A DNA stretch of 16,572 nucleotides from Lepiota brunneoincarnata (lineage: Eukaryota > Basidiomycota > Agaricomycetes > Agaricales > Agaricaceae), in contig JAEBUN010000094.1 in NCBI GenBank assembly GCA_023014365.1, positions 1-16,572 of the forward strand, written 5' to 3'. Below, piece after piece: positions 1 through 7,896 of the stretch; position 1 is the stretch's first letter; each line of letters starts with the position of its first letter. The translations under genes were made by a program, and so were the position numbers. The notes beneath the pieces were generated by a model. The model had not been told where the DNA came from and made no database searches. It worked only from the letters and a program-made list of their open reading frames with translations.

Positions 1-1
1 C

Positions 2-169
2 CAGCCCCATTGTAGGAACTGTGGTGGTCCCCACACTGCCCACGACAAGAGGTGTCCATTCTGGCGCAAGCCTTTTGAAGACAGTTGGGCTAAGAAACGT
101 TATCAGGAGGTATGCGGTTCCCCTACCACCTCCAAGGTCTCACTAACTCAGTCTAGGAGTAATGCCTAG
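2..169 (+). pseudogene. LINE ORF1 (gag-like) C-terminal fragment
   Basis: An open frame enters from the window edge and ends at TAG 167-169. It encodes the last 55 residues of a non-LTR retrotransposon ORF1, the RNA-binding protein of the retrotransposition particle. A C-X2-C-X6-H-X3-C zinc knuckle starts at residue 4 (CRNCGGPH...), followed by a basic, serine/threonine-rich tail. The same knuckle followed by an 'FW' pair occurs in the ORF1 of copy D near 12050. The stop overlaps the ORF2 start (ATGCCTAG, 162-169). Only the 3' end is inside the window, so completeness cannot be judged. The family call rests on homology to copy D and the ORF2 that follows. Confidence 0.75.
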
Positions 170-458
170 GTTCCTTAATGAGTTACGTATATGCTCTCAG
201 AATGTAAACTGTAACTACATTCTGCTGGACTCTTATCTCGAATTGTATAAAAATGATTTTGATGTCCTTTTCATGCAAGAACCACCTTAGCAAAACTTAA
301 GGAAGGCTCCCTCCACTGTTTCTAAGGATGGTGAGGGTATTGTAGGTGCACCACTCCACCCAGAGTGGACGTGCATCTGGAACCCTCAGCCAGGCAATTC
401 ATCCCCACGGGTGTTGGCTTATGTCCACTCAAGGCTGAAGTTGCTGCAACCATCCCTC
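162..458 (+). pseudogene. LINE ORF2 fragment: APE endonuclease N-terminus
   Basis: From ATG 162 the frame reads an apurinic-type endonuclease start: RICSQNVNCNYILLDSY, then DFDVLFMQEPP with the catalytic Glu of the QE motif, then a 'VLAYVHSRLK' strand. This domain nicks target DNA for target-primed reverse transcription. An in-frame TAG at 288-290 breaks it. The frame is cut at about 458 by the T-run that is the inverted poly(A) end of the next LINE. The aligned region of copy D is at 11938-11615. The rest of this ORF2 may be the plus-strand fragment starting near 6150, with about 200 bp missing between them that includes the GDFN motif. Confidence 0.75.
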
Positions 459-820
459 TTTTGTTTTTTTTTTTTTTTTAAAATCTCCAATTTATAATGC
501 AGGCTGCGTAGGGAGGCCACATGCAGCTACTAACTATGGTACAACCCAAGCCATAAGCTACAGGGTATCTGTACATACAATGCATGACCACGGATGCAGG
601 TATGCATTTCTCCATGCCCAGGACAAAGCCACCCCGAATAAATGGAGGCAGGAGGATGGCTGCTGCCCAGCGTGTGGTGTGAGAACCAGACCAGGGCAAG
701 GTCCCTCCCTTATCGGGGGTTAGGGGTCAATTCCCACATAAATTCCTACATGCCACCCAAAGGTGGTGGGGGAATAACCAAAGCCCTGGCCCGGACCCAA
801 CTGGGCGCCAGGCAGAGCCA

Positions 821-2346
821 CTAGCCAATACCCCCCAAAGGGGGTCCAGCCCTCTCGGCAAATGCGAATGTGGTTGGCAATGCCTCGAGGAAAGCAATGA
901 GGGCCTTGACCATAGCTGGGACCCCTGCCATGGAGTTGTTAGGAGTGCCCTGTGACATGCCAGGATGTGCTATATGCACTCCTGTGGTGAGCAGTATACA
1001 CTTGTCTCATTGTGCTCTGAACAGTCCCACTTGTTTGTTGTTGTGTTTGTAGACTTGTAGATAGGCCTGGACGCTTTTGGTAGCTAGTCATGTGATCTAG
1101 ACATGGACTTGCACCTGTGGATGCTTTTGGGACTTCCAGTCTCTCATAGCTGTCCACAGCTTGTTCCTTTCATTTCTAGTCATTCCCTTCACATAATACA
1201 CTTGTTCCTTCACTGTTAGGACTCCTTACCAGTCCTCCAATGCTCCTGCTTCAACAGGAGTGCCTAGGGCAGCTCCAAAACACATGCTCACAGGTCTCCT
1301 CCCGAAACCTGCAGCAGTAGGAATAATCTTCCTGTGGGAAAAAGCACCTCCAATAGCTCCCTATTGGCATGTGATCAAGAATAGCACATGTCATCCAAGC
1401 CAGTACTGACACCAAGTGAGCATGCAGGATCCAGGCCCCACTGTGGAGATATGTGGGCTGCAGGGGATGGTCATTGTCCTTAGCAAGCTGGAGGAAACCA
1501 TGCCTGTGATGGTCAGGATCCCCAGCACTTCTTTCCCTCTTACTACCATCATCTCCACTTTACATTATTTTCTACTCTTAATCTACAGGTGGCCGTCCCT
1601 TTCTTAGTGGGCTGGTTACACTATTCCTACTCTCTTCACCCTTCTGGAGCATCCCAGGGCTGTTTGGTGTCATTGGGGAGTTGGGTGCACCCTTGGCAAA
1701 GGTGCTTAATGGCTGGGTATGCTGGCCACCTGATGAGCTGGCAGTTCTGGGTGGTCTCTGCTGGGGTCAATGAATCCCTGGCTGGTCAAAACAGGTTAGG
1801 AGTCCCCCTGGGCATGTCCTGGGTGGATTTGCAGTGGGACAACCACGCTCCTCACCAAGCTCTTGCAAAACCTGTAGCAAGTGTGCTTCCCCCAAATACC
1901 CCCTTGTGAGTAGGGAGTCTCCCACTTGAAAATGAGGACATGCCTGCAAGGGACTGAGAGGATAGGGGATGGTAAGAGGGGGCATTGAGGTGAGAATAAG
2001 CTGACCAAGAGGACAGGCCACCCCCCTCCTGCATTCCAAGTGAGTAAAGCTCAGCTGAGTGCAGGACGTTAGTAGGGATTACCCAAACCCCAGGGCAGCT
2101 CTCACACCGCAACTTCCATCCCAGTAGCGGCCCTTGCAAGATAGTAAACCTGGACAGTTATATGGGGATCCATGCTTATTGCAGATCTGGGCAACCGGAT
2201 CTTGATCACAAACCAGCTGCTGGGTAATAGAAAGGTGGTCCAGGGGTTGCACCCCGGGTAGCCACTGGGCCATAGTGGTTCATTCAGAGAATGGCAAACT
2301 GGCTCAAGAGGTCAAGATCTGCCATCAATCGATCCTGGGTAAGATC
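821..2346 (-). pseudogene. LINE L1 ORF2 C-terminal remnant (RNase H region and zinc finger)
   Basis: The stop TAG at 821-823 closes a frame ending ...FAFAERAGP...GIG, matching copies A and D, which end ...FAFLSWPQGVG. Beyond repeat R, minus-strand 1470-1265 gives HPLQPTYLHSGAW, then DHMPIGSYW and the zinc finger CCRFREETCEHVFWSC. These parallel PLQPSYL, GHAPIGEY and CPCG...THILTSC in copy D. Farther up (1600-2346) the homologous connection and RNase H region is broken across several frames with stops. At least one frameshift lies next to the R insertion. It is dead; the family assignment is by peptide similarity to copies A and D. Confidence 0.65.
950..1256. repeat. Dispersed repeat R, copy 1 (307 bp, 8-bp target duplication)
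   Basis: About 250 bp (1003-1256) matches 8558-8811 at roughly 94% identity. The 8-bp direct repeat GGAGTGCC flanks this copy (942-949 and 1257-1264), and the LINE zinc-finger region is homologous on both sides, so R is an insertion. Both copies end at the same base at the right (...GCTTCAACA), but this copy extends about 55 bp farther left. A fixed right end with a ragged left end fits a 5'-truncated retroposon oriented plus. No poly(A), tRNA-like box or terminal inverted repeat was seen. The class is unknown. Confidence 0.65.
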
Positions 2347-2362
2347 TTTTTTTTTTTTTTTT

Positions 2363-2792
2363 GAAATCAACAATTTATAACACGGTGCTTGAATGCAGTC
2401 TGCGTGCACTAGCTACATACAAGGCAACTAATACATGGTATAACTACCAATAAAGGTAGGGAAGAGAGTCCTGCTGACTCGAAAGGCTACACTCCATAAA
2501 GAAGTATGCATGGGCAAAGAGCTCACTGTCCCAACGGAAACTAGGACATGACAGATGAGGGGTGGATAGGGCCGACAGGTCCTCCCCCTGAGGGGGGTTA
2601 GGAGTTAATTCTCTGTAAATCCCTACACCCCGCAGACTAGGGCTCTAAGAGCTTCAGGTCTCTACTGCAAGGGCATTAGGAGTCAATTCTCCATAAATTG
2701 CTACACCCTGCCCAGAGGGTAGGGGGCAAATAACTGTTGACTCCTCGAGGCCAAAGCCTGCGAGGGGGGAACAACCCAAAGGCCCTCCCCAG
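2363..2792 (-). other. 3' UTR of LINE copy A
   Basis: A 430-bp noncoding tail between the ORF2 stop and the poly(A). It contains two related 35-bp modules (2597-2631 and 2674-2708, GTTAGGAGT...TAAATCCCTACACCCC type). Each is bordered by short G/C-rich stem candidates such as CCCCCTGAGGGGG. Copy D has the same pair at 9192-9226 and 9271-9305, and L1 has one at about 719-753. In LINEs such tails can be the RT recognition site; that role here is inferred from conservation alone. Confidence 0.6.
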
Positions 2793-4376
2793 TTATCCCA
2801 CCCCTTGGGGCCAGGATAGGAATGCAAATGCAGTAGGATTGTGTTCCAGAAAGCCCAGAAGGGCATTGAGGTCGCGGGGTAAGCTGCCACGTCACATATA
2901 CTCTAGACAGGAGGTGAGAATGTGAGTGCAGGTTTCAAGCTGCAACCCACAAGGACAGGAGTGATCCTCCTGGGGGTGGGGTCTAGCGTGGTACTCCCCC
3001 ATAGGGGCATGACCAAGTATAGTGCGGACTGCCTGCGCTGTGCCAGCGACAGACATCCGAGGGCCAATTTCTCAGAGCCAGGTACCTCCGGAGAGGTATG
3101 AGGGTTGGAGAGGCTTCCTGAGGGAGTCCAACAGGGGGAGGAAATTCCTACCCCGATACAAGGGTGAGCAAAACATATTCACCCACTTGTCAATACACCC
3201 CCTTGTGACCTCAGCCTGGAGGGAGTCGATAGTGGTTGTCAGGTGGACACCCAATGACACACGGAGCTCCTTCGCCATCGCAACAGCATCGGAGTGAAGC
3301 TCTGCAACAGAGCCCAAAGGCACCTGCCAGAAAGTGACAGTTCACTGGGCCTTGGCAGACAGCCAGCGATCCAAAGACTGACACACCTCCAGGGAGTGAA
3401 CCTGGCCAGCATGCACAGATGGATCAACAGCTCTGCAGGTGGAGCCTGCGGAGCTGGTGTAGATGAAGATGTGATCAGTTTCAGCACGATCCAAGACTAT
3501 GCCTACTCCCAATCAAATGGAGTGGAGCTCCACATCAGCAAGCAGAATCCTCCCTGTGGCCTGCCTAGCCTGCCTGACCAAGCGCCTGCCTGCAAACACG
3601 CAAGCCGCCAAGACAGCCTGCAGTCTCCCACATGGCAGCCAGTGTGCACCAGCCGCTATGCAAGCAGACAGCGGGTCAGCCTGCACCCTCCGGATAGAGG
3701 CATGCAGTCTGTCAAGATGCCATTGCCTCGAATCCCCCTCCAGATCAACGGTGTAGAGCATGAATTTGATTCACTCCAAGAAGTGGTCCAAAAGCCTGAG
3801 ACCTAGCCTGTTCTTGTCCGTGAATGGGCTGAATGACTCAGTAAGCTGTGGAAGCATGTTCTTGTCCGTGAACAGGCTGAATGACTCAGTAAGCTGTGGA
3901 AGCATGTTCTGTACCTCCATGAGTGCACTCTTCACCTTGGGCTGGAGCGCCAGGGTGAGAAACAAAATAGCACAAGAGTATGCCAGAGAGCTCTCTCTGA
4001 ACTCATGGCCCAGCAAGGGCCGAAGTGGATGATTTGCTGCAAGTGTGGCAACCCGGAATATCATTTGGAAAGCCAGTTTCTTAAGATGCAACCAGAAGGG
4101 CAGAAGGCCCACTAGGGCCTCTGCCCCCCCAGAGGGGAATGTGCAAAAAGCACCGATAATCCAATTAGCAGTGCGCCGCTGCATGGAGTTAAACATCTTG
4201 AGGATTCCCTTGTTACGGAAACCCTTGTGATACCACATACAGAACCCATACATGGCAATAGGAACCACGCATGACCGGTATAGGAGGCGCTTCTGATCAG
4301 GAAGCAACCCCCAGGTTAAATTACCAAGCATCCTCATCGCTCCAACCATGGAGAACGCCTTGGTAGAATAGTAGCA
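2793..4376 (-). pseudogene. LINE A ORF2: RT thumb/connection, RNase H, zinc finger
   Basis: A single reading frame runs from the Tc1 insertion down to TAA 2793-2795, with five nonsense codons, all TGA (3771-3773, 3513-3515, 3342-3344, 3072-3074, 2892-2894), and no frameshift. Order in the protein: post-RT thumb (LLPDQKRLLYRSC, MQRRTANWIIGAF), a 16-residue in-frame tandem duplication, a connection segment, then an RNase H-like domain (IYTSS...DPSVHAGQVHSLEVC...ELHSDA). The end is PLQPSYL and a C-terminal zinc finger with THILTSC. RNase H would remove the RNA from the cDNA hybrid. The first RNase H Asp appears as Ser (YTSS), as in copy D. It is inactive. Confidence 0.75.
3811..3906 (-). repeat. 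48-bp in-frame tandem duplication in LINE A ORF2
   Basis: Units 3811-3858 and 3859-3906 differ at only two bases (GAATGGGCT versus GAACAGGCT). On the minus strand they encode NMLPQLTESFSxFTDK twice in succession. Being a multiple of three, the duplication keeps the frame. Copy D is deleted here, so whether the duplication is specific to this copy cannot be judged from this window. Confidence 0.85.
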
Positions 4377-4378
4377 TA

Positions 4379-4588
4379 CAGTGACCCACAAAACCGTTCC
4401 AATGTTTTGTACTTTTGACTTAAAGTAGTAATAGCTCAGTAAATAAAATAGCTAAATTTGTGAATATATTTATGAACATAGCCAAATATGTCATATCTGA
4501 CCCTGCAAAGTCGCGTTATGTAATACTTCTAAATGAGGCAATTATGAATTTTGTAATCATTTTAAGTCATTGGAACAGTTTTGTCAAT
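4379..4588. repeat. Left terminal inverted repeat of the Tc1 element
   Basis: Pairs with 5775-5984 at about 95% identity. It carries two copies of the probable transposase-binding core, in opposite orientations: acaaaaccgttccaatg at 4388-4404 and its reverse complement form at 4568-4585. Confidence 0.92.
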
Positions 4589-4615
4589 AGTAATTTTTAA
4601 TACTAATCCAAGCAA

Positions 4616-4656
4616 TCACATGACTCCGTTGATTGTGAATCAACAAGATCATGTGA
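4616..4656. promoter_or_regulatory. 41-bp interrupted palindrome upstream of the transposase
   Basis: The outer arms TCACATGA/TCATGTGA (8 bp) and inner arms GTTGATT/AATCAAC (7 bp) are exact, separated by 4 unpaired bases per side and a 3-base centre GTG. A CACGTG hexamer follows at 4658-4663. It lies 15 bp before the TATA box. A dimeric protein site or hairpin is possible; function is inferred. Confidence 0.55.
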
Positions 4657-4670
4657 CCACGTGTCTTTGA

Positions 4671-4680
4671 CATATAAATA
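4671..4680 (+). promoter_or_regulatory. TATA box of the transposase gene
   Basis: CATATAAATA lies about 50 bp before the transposase ATG at 4728, inside the element and downstream of the left inverted repeat. Position and sequence fit a fungal core promoter. Confidence 0.6.
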
Positions 4681-4727
4681 GATGTGCTGACAGCCATGTC
4701 CCATCATTCTCAACCCCCCTACCTACC

Positions 4728-5744
4728 ATGAAGCCATTATCTTCTACTCTAAAGCAAACCATCCTCTCTTTGCTAAATTCTCATCATTCCTATACTAAAA
4801 TTGAGGCAATTACTGGTGTTGGGTGCAGTACCATATCCAGGCTAGCCTCTAAAAATTGTTCCAGCCTTACTAAATCACTTGGAGGACGTCCTTCAAAACT
4901 CTCTACCACTAATATTCGGCATGCTATCCATCTTATCTCTGCTGGCAAGGCTGAAACTGCTGTAGATATAGCCAAATCTCTTGCTCCCATCATTGGGACA
5001 TCAGTCTCTTCACAGACTGTAGCAAGGCATCTCAAACAGGCAGGAATGAAGGCTGTAGTCAAGCAAAAAAAGCCTTTACTCTCTGACAAGCATAGGAGGG
5101 CTAGGCTGGATTTTGCTCTGACACACCAGCATTGGACTATGGAGGACTGGAAGCTGGTTGTATGGTCTGATGAGACCAAAATTAATCGTTTGGGGTCAGA
5201 TGGGAGGAAGTGGGGATGGAAAAAGAAGGGAGAGGGGCTTAGTGAAAGATTGGTCAAGGGAACTCTGAAGTATGGAGGAGGATCAGTGATGGTTTGGGGC
5301 TGTATGCTGTGGGATGGCCCAGGCTATGCAGTGAGGATTGATGGAAGGATGGATGCAGAGTTGTTTGTGCAAATTTTGGAGGAAGATTTGAAGAAGAGTC
5401 TCTGGTGGTACAAGCTTAAACCCCAAGATATTATCTTCCAGCAGGATAATGACCCCAAACACAAGAGTACACTGGCCAAAGAATGGTTTCAAAAAAATCA
5501 TTTTAGGCTCCTAACCTGGCCAGCACAGTCACCTGACCTCAATCCCATTGAACACTTATGGGAATATGTGAAGAGAAAGTTGGGAGAGTATGAATCTCCT
5601 CCCAAGGGTATGGAGGAGTTGTGGCAGAGGGTAGAAAAGGAGTGGGATGCTATTCCAGCTTCTGAGTGTCAGAAGTTAATTGAAAGTATGCCTAGAAGAG
5701 TAGCAGCTGTACTCAAAGCCAGGGGGGGCTACTCTAAGTACTAG
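4728..5744 (+). CDS. Tc1/mariner transposase, DD34E, intact
   Basis: This 338-residue protein is full length for Tc1 transposases and cuts and pastes the surrounding element at TA sites. Residues 5-45 form the first helix-turn-helix (YTKIEAITGVGCSTISRL). A GRPS motif at 53-56 stands where the GRPR minor-groove hook is usual. Residues 57-110 form the second DNA-binding helix-turn-helix. The catalytic triad is complete: D148 (WSDET), D240 (QQDNDPKH) and E275 (NPIEHLWE), with exactly 34 residues between D240 and E275. KWGWKKKGE and VMVWGCMLWDG are conserved core blocks. The first ATG follows the TATA box by about 50 bp and no intron is needed. No stop or frameshift is present, so an active enzyme is plausible. 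Confidence 0.95.
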   Translation: MKPLSSTLKQTILSLLNSHHSYTKIEAITGVGCSTISRLASKNCSSLTKSLGGRPSKLSTTNIRHAIHLISAGKAETAVDIAKSLAPIIGTSVSSQTVARHLKQAGMKAVVKQKKPLLSDKHRRARLDFALTHQHWTMEDWKLVVWSDETKINRLGSDGRKWGWKKKGEGLSERLVKGTLKYGGGSVMVWGCMLWDGPGYAVRIDGRMDAELFVQILEEDLKKSLWWYKLKPQDIIFQQDNDPKHKSTLAKEWFQKNHFRLLTWPAQSPDLNPIEHLWEYVKRKLGEYESPPKGMEELWQRVEKEWDAIPASECQKLIESMPRRVAAVLKARGGYSKY

Positions 5745-5774
5745 AAATAATAGGATAGCCTAGTATAATATGTC

Positions 5775-5984
5775 ATTGACAAAACCGTTCCAATGACTTA
5801 AAATGATTACAAAATTCATAATTGCCTAATTTGGAAGTATTACATGACGCAACTTTGCAGAGTCAGATATGACATATTTGGCTATGTTTATAAATATATT
5901 CACAAATATGGCTATTTTATTTACTGAGCTATTACTACTTTAAGTCAAAAGTACAAAACATTGGAACGGTTTTGTGGGTCACTG
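5775..5984. repeat. Right terminal inverted repeat of the Tc1 element
   Basis: Inverted partner of 4379-4588. The inner core acaaaaccgttccaatg is near 5779-5795 and the outer core, in opposite orientation, at 5959-5975. Confidence 0.92.
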
Positions 5985-5986
5985 TA

Positions 5987-6150
5987 CATGCTTGCGGAAA
6001 GTGAGAGCACGGTCAAAATAGAAACCCAGGTACTGCCAAAATAGCTTAGGTCTCAAAGGGGTGTCCCCTGTATATGGATGGAAGCCCAGGTTGATGGGTG
6101 GGTTGGCATCCCTTGGGTTACAAGAGATATGAAAGACCTCAGACTTGGTG
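5987..6150 (-). pseudogene. LINE A ORF2: RT segment above the Tc1 insertion
   Basis: The minus-strand frame gives YTKSEVFHISCNPRDANPP, then YTGDTPLRPKLFWQYLGFYF and DRALTFRKHV, parallel to copy B at 8190-8350 with about 10% DNA difference. This is the segment after the RT catalytic YVDD motif. It joins the 2793-4376 segment once the Tc1 element is excluded. Similarity fades just before the Tyr codon near 6150, which marks the 5' truncation. Confidence 0.75.
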
Positions 6151-7526
6151 TACTCTCGCATTTGGGGATTGCCCAATCTCTCCTGGAGGTTGGGATGGAT
6201 CTAGGACTTGACTTGGTGCTCCCAGTGGTTCTGGGCCCAACTCACTTCCCACATGATTCAAATCCTTCACCATTGGTGATCAATCTCATCTTCCTCCCAA
6301 TGGCCTGAGATCCAGATCTCAGGCCCTTAATCAATCTCGAGAAGCGTGGTCCTTTGGACTATGCTCCTCTAACTCTGGTTCTTCTGATCACTCACTTTAT
6401 GACTGGTGTGATCCATCAAGTTCTGAAGCCCAATAGCGATGAGGAGTCGAAATTCATGACGCAGATATATGAGGAGCTGGCCACCTTACGGCTGCCCTTG
6501 GATACCCCTGCGGAGGTGAAGTTCGCAGCTTCAGCTGTGGCTTGCATCATCTCCCAGGCATGGGATGCCTTCTCCAAGGTGTTCATTGTGGGGCGCTCTA
6601 ATCCATGGTAGAATGATGAGTGCACCGCTGCCATCCAGGTGTACCAGGTAGCTCCTTCGGGGGATGCATGGTTTAAGTTCTGGCATGTCATTAAGACTGT
6701 CAAGCACAAATTCTTTGATAAGAAGATTGAGGAGATTGCTTCTGCAAACAAGTGCTCCTGGGACCTCATGGCCTGGGTTAAACAGTGCAAGCTCCCCGCG
6801 TATGATGTGATCCAGCACAATAGTGTGCCGTGTCATGATATGGGCTCCCTTTGGGATGCCCTCCATGGGACCTATAACACGGCCTCTGGCCACGCTGTGG
6901 ATTCCTCTATGTTGGACACTCTTCCTGCACAAGCAGAGAGGGCATGGTACCCATTCTTGACCTTGGAGCTTGAGGACACGTTGTGTTCTTGCACAAAGAA
7001 GTCTGCTCCTGGGCCTGACCACGTTACATAGTCATACCTGAAGGATATTGTAGCAGACCAAGCATTCTGCCACATGTTCATCAATCTCACCAATGCCTGC
7101 CTGGTGGCAGGACATTGGCTGGATTATTTCAAGGATTCTAACTCAGTGGTCATACCTAAACCAGGATGGCCCTCTTACTCTATGCTCAAGGCTTTTCAGC
7201 CGATTGTGTTGTTGAACATGCTGGGCAAGCTTATGGAGAAGATAATCTCCAACCACCTCCAGTTTGACTGTGTCAAGTGGGGGGTGTTTCATCCCAACCA
7301 GGTTGGTGGTATCCACCAGAAGCTTACTGAGGATGCCAGGTTGATCCTCACCCATCTCGTTCATGCAGAATAGGCTTGGGGGCTATGGACAAGCATTGTC
7401 ACTTTCGACATTGCTCAGTTCTTTCCTTTGCTGAATCATGATATGATTCTTGCAGTACTTTCACAGTTAGGGTTTGCACCAGAGCTGGTGCAATTCTTTG
7501 GTTCCTACCTGATTAGGAGGTCTACC

Positions 7527-7896
7527 TGTTAGGTTTTGTCCAGCTACACCTTATCTTATCTTATCCCCCCCCATCATCTCTTATCTTATCTTATCCACTC
7601 CCTTGATTAGATTATCTCCCTTTATTCCCTTTTTGGTAATCTCTTTGTTCCCATTTTAGTAATACCTTTGTTCTTCTTTTGGTAACTCCCTTATCCCTCT
7701 TTTGGTAGTTGTCTTGTGTCCTGTACATATATAAGGAGGCTTCCTCCTCTCCAATCTAACAGGACATTTCCTTCTTTTGTGTCCATATCAGTGTCTGAGT
7801 CTCCTTCTAATACTCCCTCCTCTATATCTTTTTATCATCCTCTATTCTCTTACTCTTTTTGTGTTTCCCACACTCCTTTATTCTCCTCCCTCAACA
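7527..7896. mobile_element. Solo LTR, 370 bp, with CTACC target duplication
   Basis: The insert begins TGTTAGG and ends CTCAACA (TG...CA, with TGTT/AACA terminal complementarity). It is flanked by CTACC at 7522-7526 and 7897-7901. Removing the LTR and one CTACC restores the RT reading frame as RRSTTYLWNSFRSD. The upstream part holds repeated CTTAT tracts and 23-bp tandem repeats; TATATAA at 7728-7734 suggests a plus-strand promoter. No internal retrotransposon region remains, so it arose by LTR-LTR recombination. It is unrelated to the LTR at 13960. Confidence 0.9.
7628..7713. repeat. 23-bp tandem repeats in the solo LTR
   Basis: About 3.7 imperfect units of the CTTTTGGTAAT.CCTTTGTTC type (7628-7650, 7651-7673, 7674-7696, 7697-7713), just upstream of TATATAA. 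The position fits enhancer-like repeats of a U3 region. Confidence 0.65.

Larger units (their letters stand above)
459..2346 (-). mobile_element. LINE copy L1, 3' end, diverged subfamily
   Basis: A 21-base T-rich run (459-479) is the poly(A) end of a minus-strand non-LTR element. It is followed by 'AATTTATAATGCAG', close to the tail shared by the other LINE copies ('AATTTATAA...' after the T-run). The 3' UTR is 480-820. The coding end follows at 821-949 and resumes at 1257 after repeat R. The right edge is set by the T-run of the next LINE at 2347. The DNA differs strongly from copies A and D except in short UTR and zinc-finger blocks, so this looks like an older or different subfamily. No 5' end is seen. 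Confidence 0.7.
4379..5984 (+). mobile_element. Complete Tc1/mariner DNA transposon, 1606 bp
   Basis: The element starts CAGTGACCCACAAAACC and ends in its reverse complement, GGTTTTGTGGGTCACTG. It is flanked by the TA target duplication (4377-4378 and 5985-5986). Terminal inverted repeats are 210 bp (4379-4588 and 5775-5984) with about 10 mismatches. The interior holds one intact transposase gene and its promoter. Removing the element and one TA restores the LINE A frame (...KHV-C-YYSTK..., compare KHVHYYSTK in copy B), so the empty site is recovered exactly. The AT-rich composition contrasts with the GC-rich flanks. It looks autonomous and relatively recent. Confidence 0.95.
2347..6150 (-). 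mobile_element. LINE copy A, 5'-truncated, split by a Tc1 element
   Basis: The T-run 2347-2362 is the poly(A) end. The 3' UTR is 2363-2792 and the ORF2 3' half lies above it. The coding sequence runs to 4378, is interrupted by the Tc1 element, and resumes at 5987. It stops matching other copies near 6150, inside the RT region just after the motif C block. There it meets plus-strand LINE B head to head. The tail 2363-2431 is almost identical to 8485-8551, so these copies belong to one subfamily. The 5' boundary is accurate only to about 10 bp. Confidence 0.8.

Noticed and set aside
939..1157. A minus-strand reading frame shared by both copies of repeat R
   Set aside because: It starts only at GTG, runs out of R into different flanks in each copy and shows no domain; frame sharing follows from 94% identity.
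2347..2362. T-runs read as Pol III or bacterial-type terminators
   Set aside because: All such runs (459, 2347, 8469, 8929) precede the same LINE tail sequence, so they are inverted poly(A) ends.
3294..3806. A 170-residue plus-strand ORF over LINE A
   Set aside because: It is the complement of the RNase H and connection coding region, which aligns with copy D on the minus strand.
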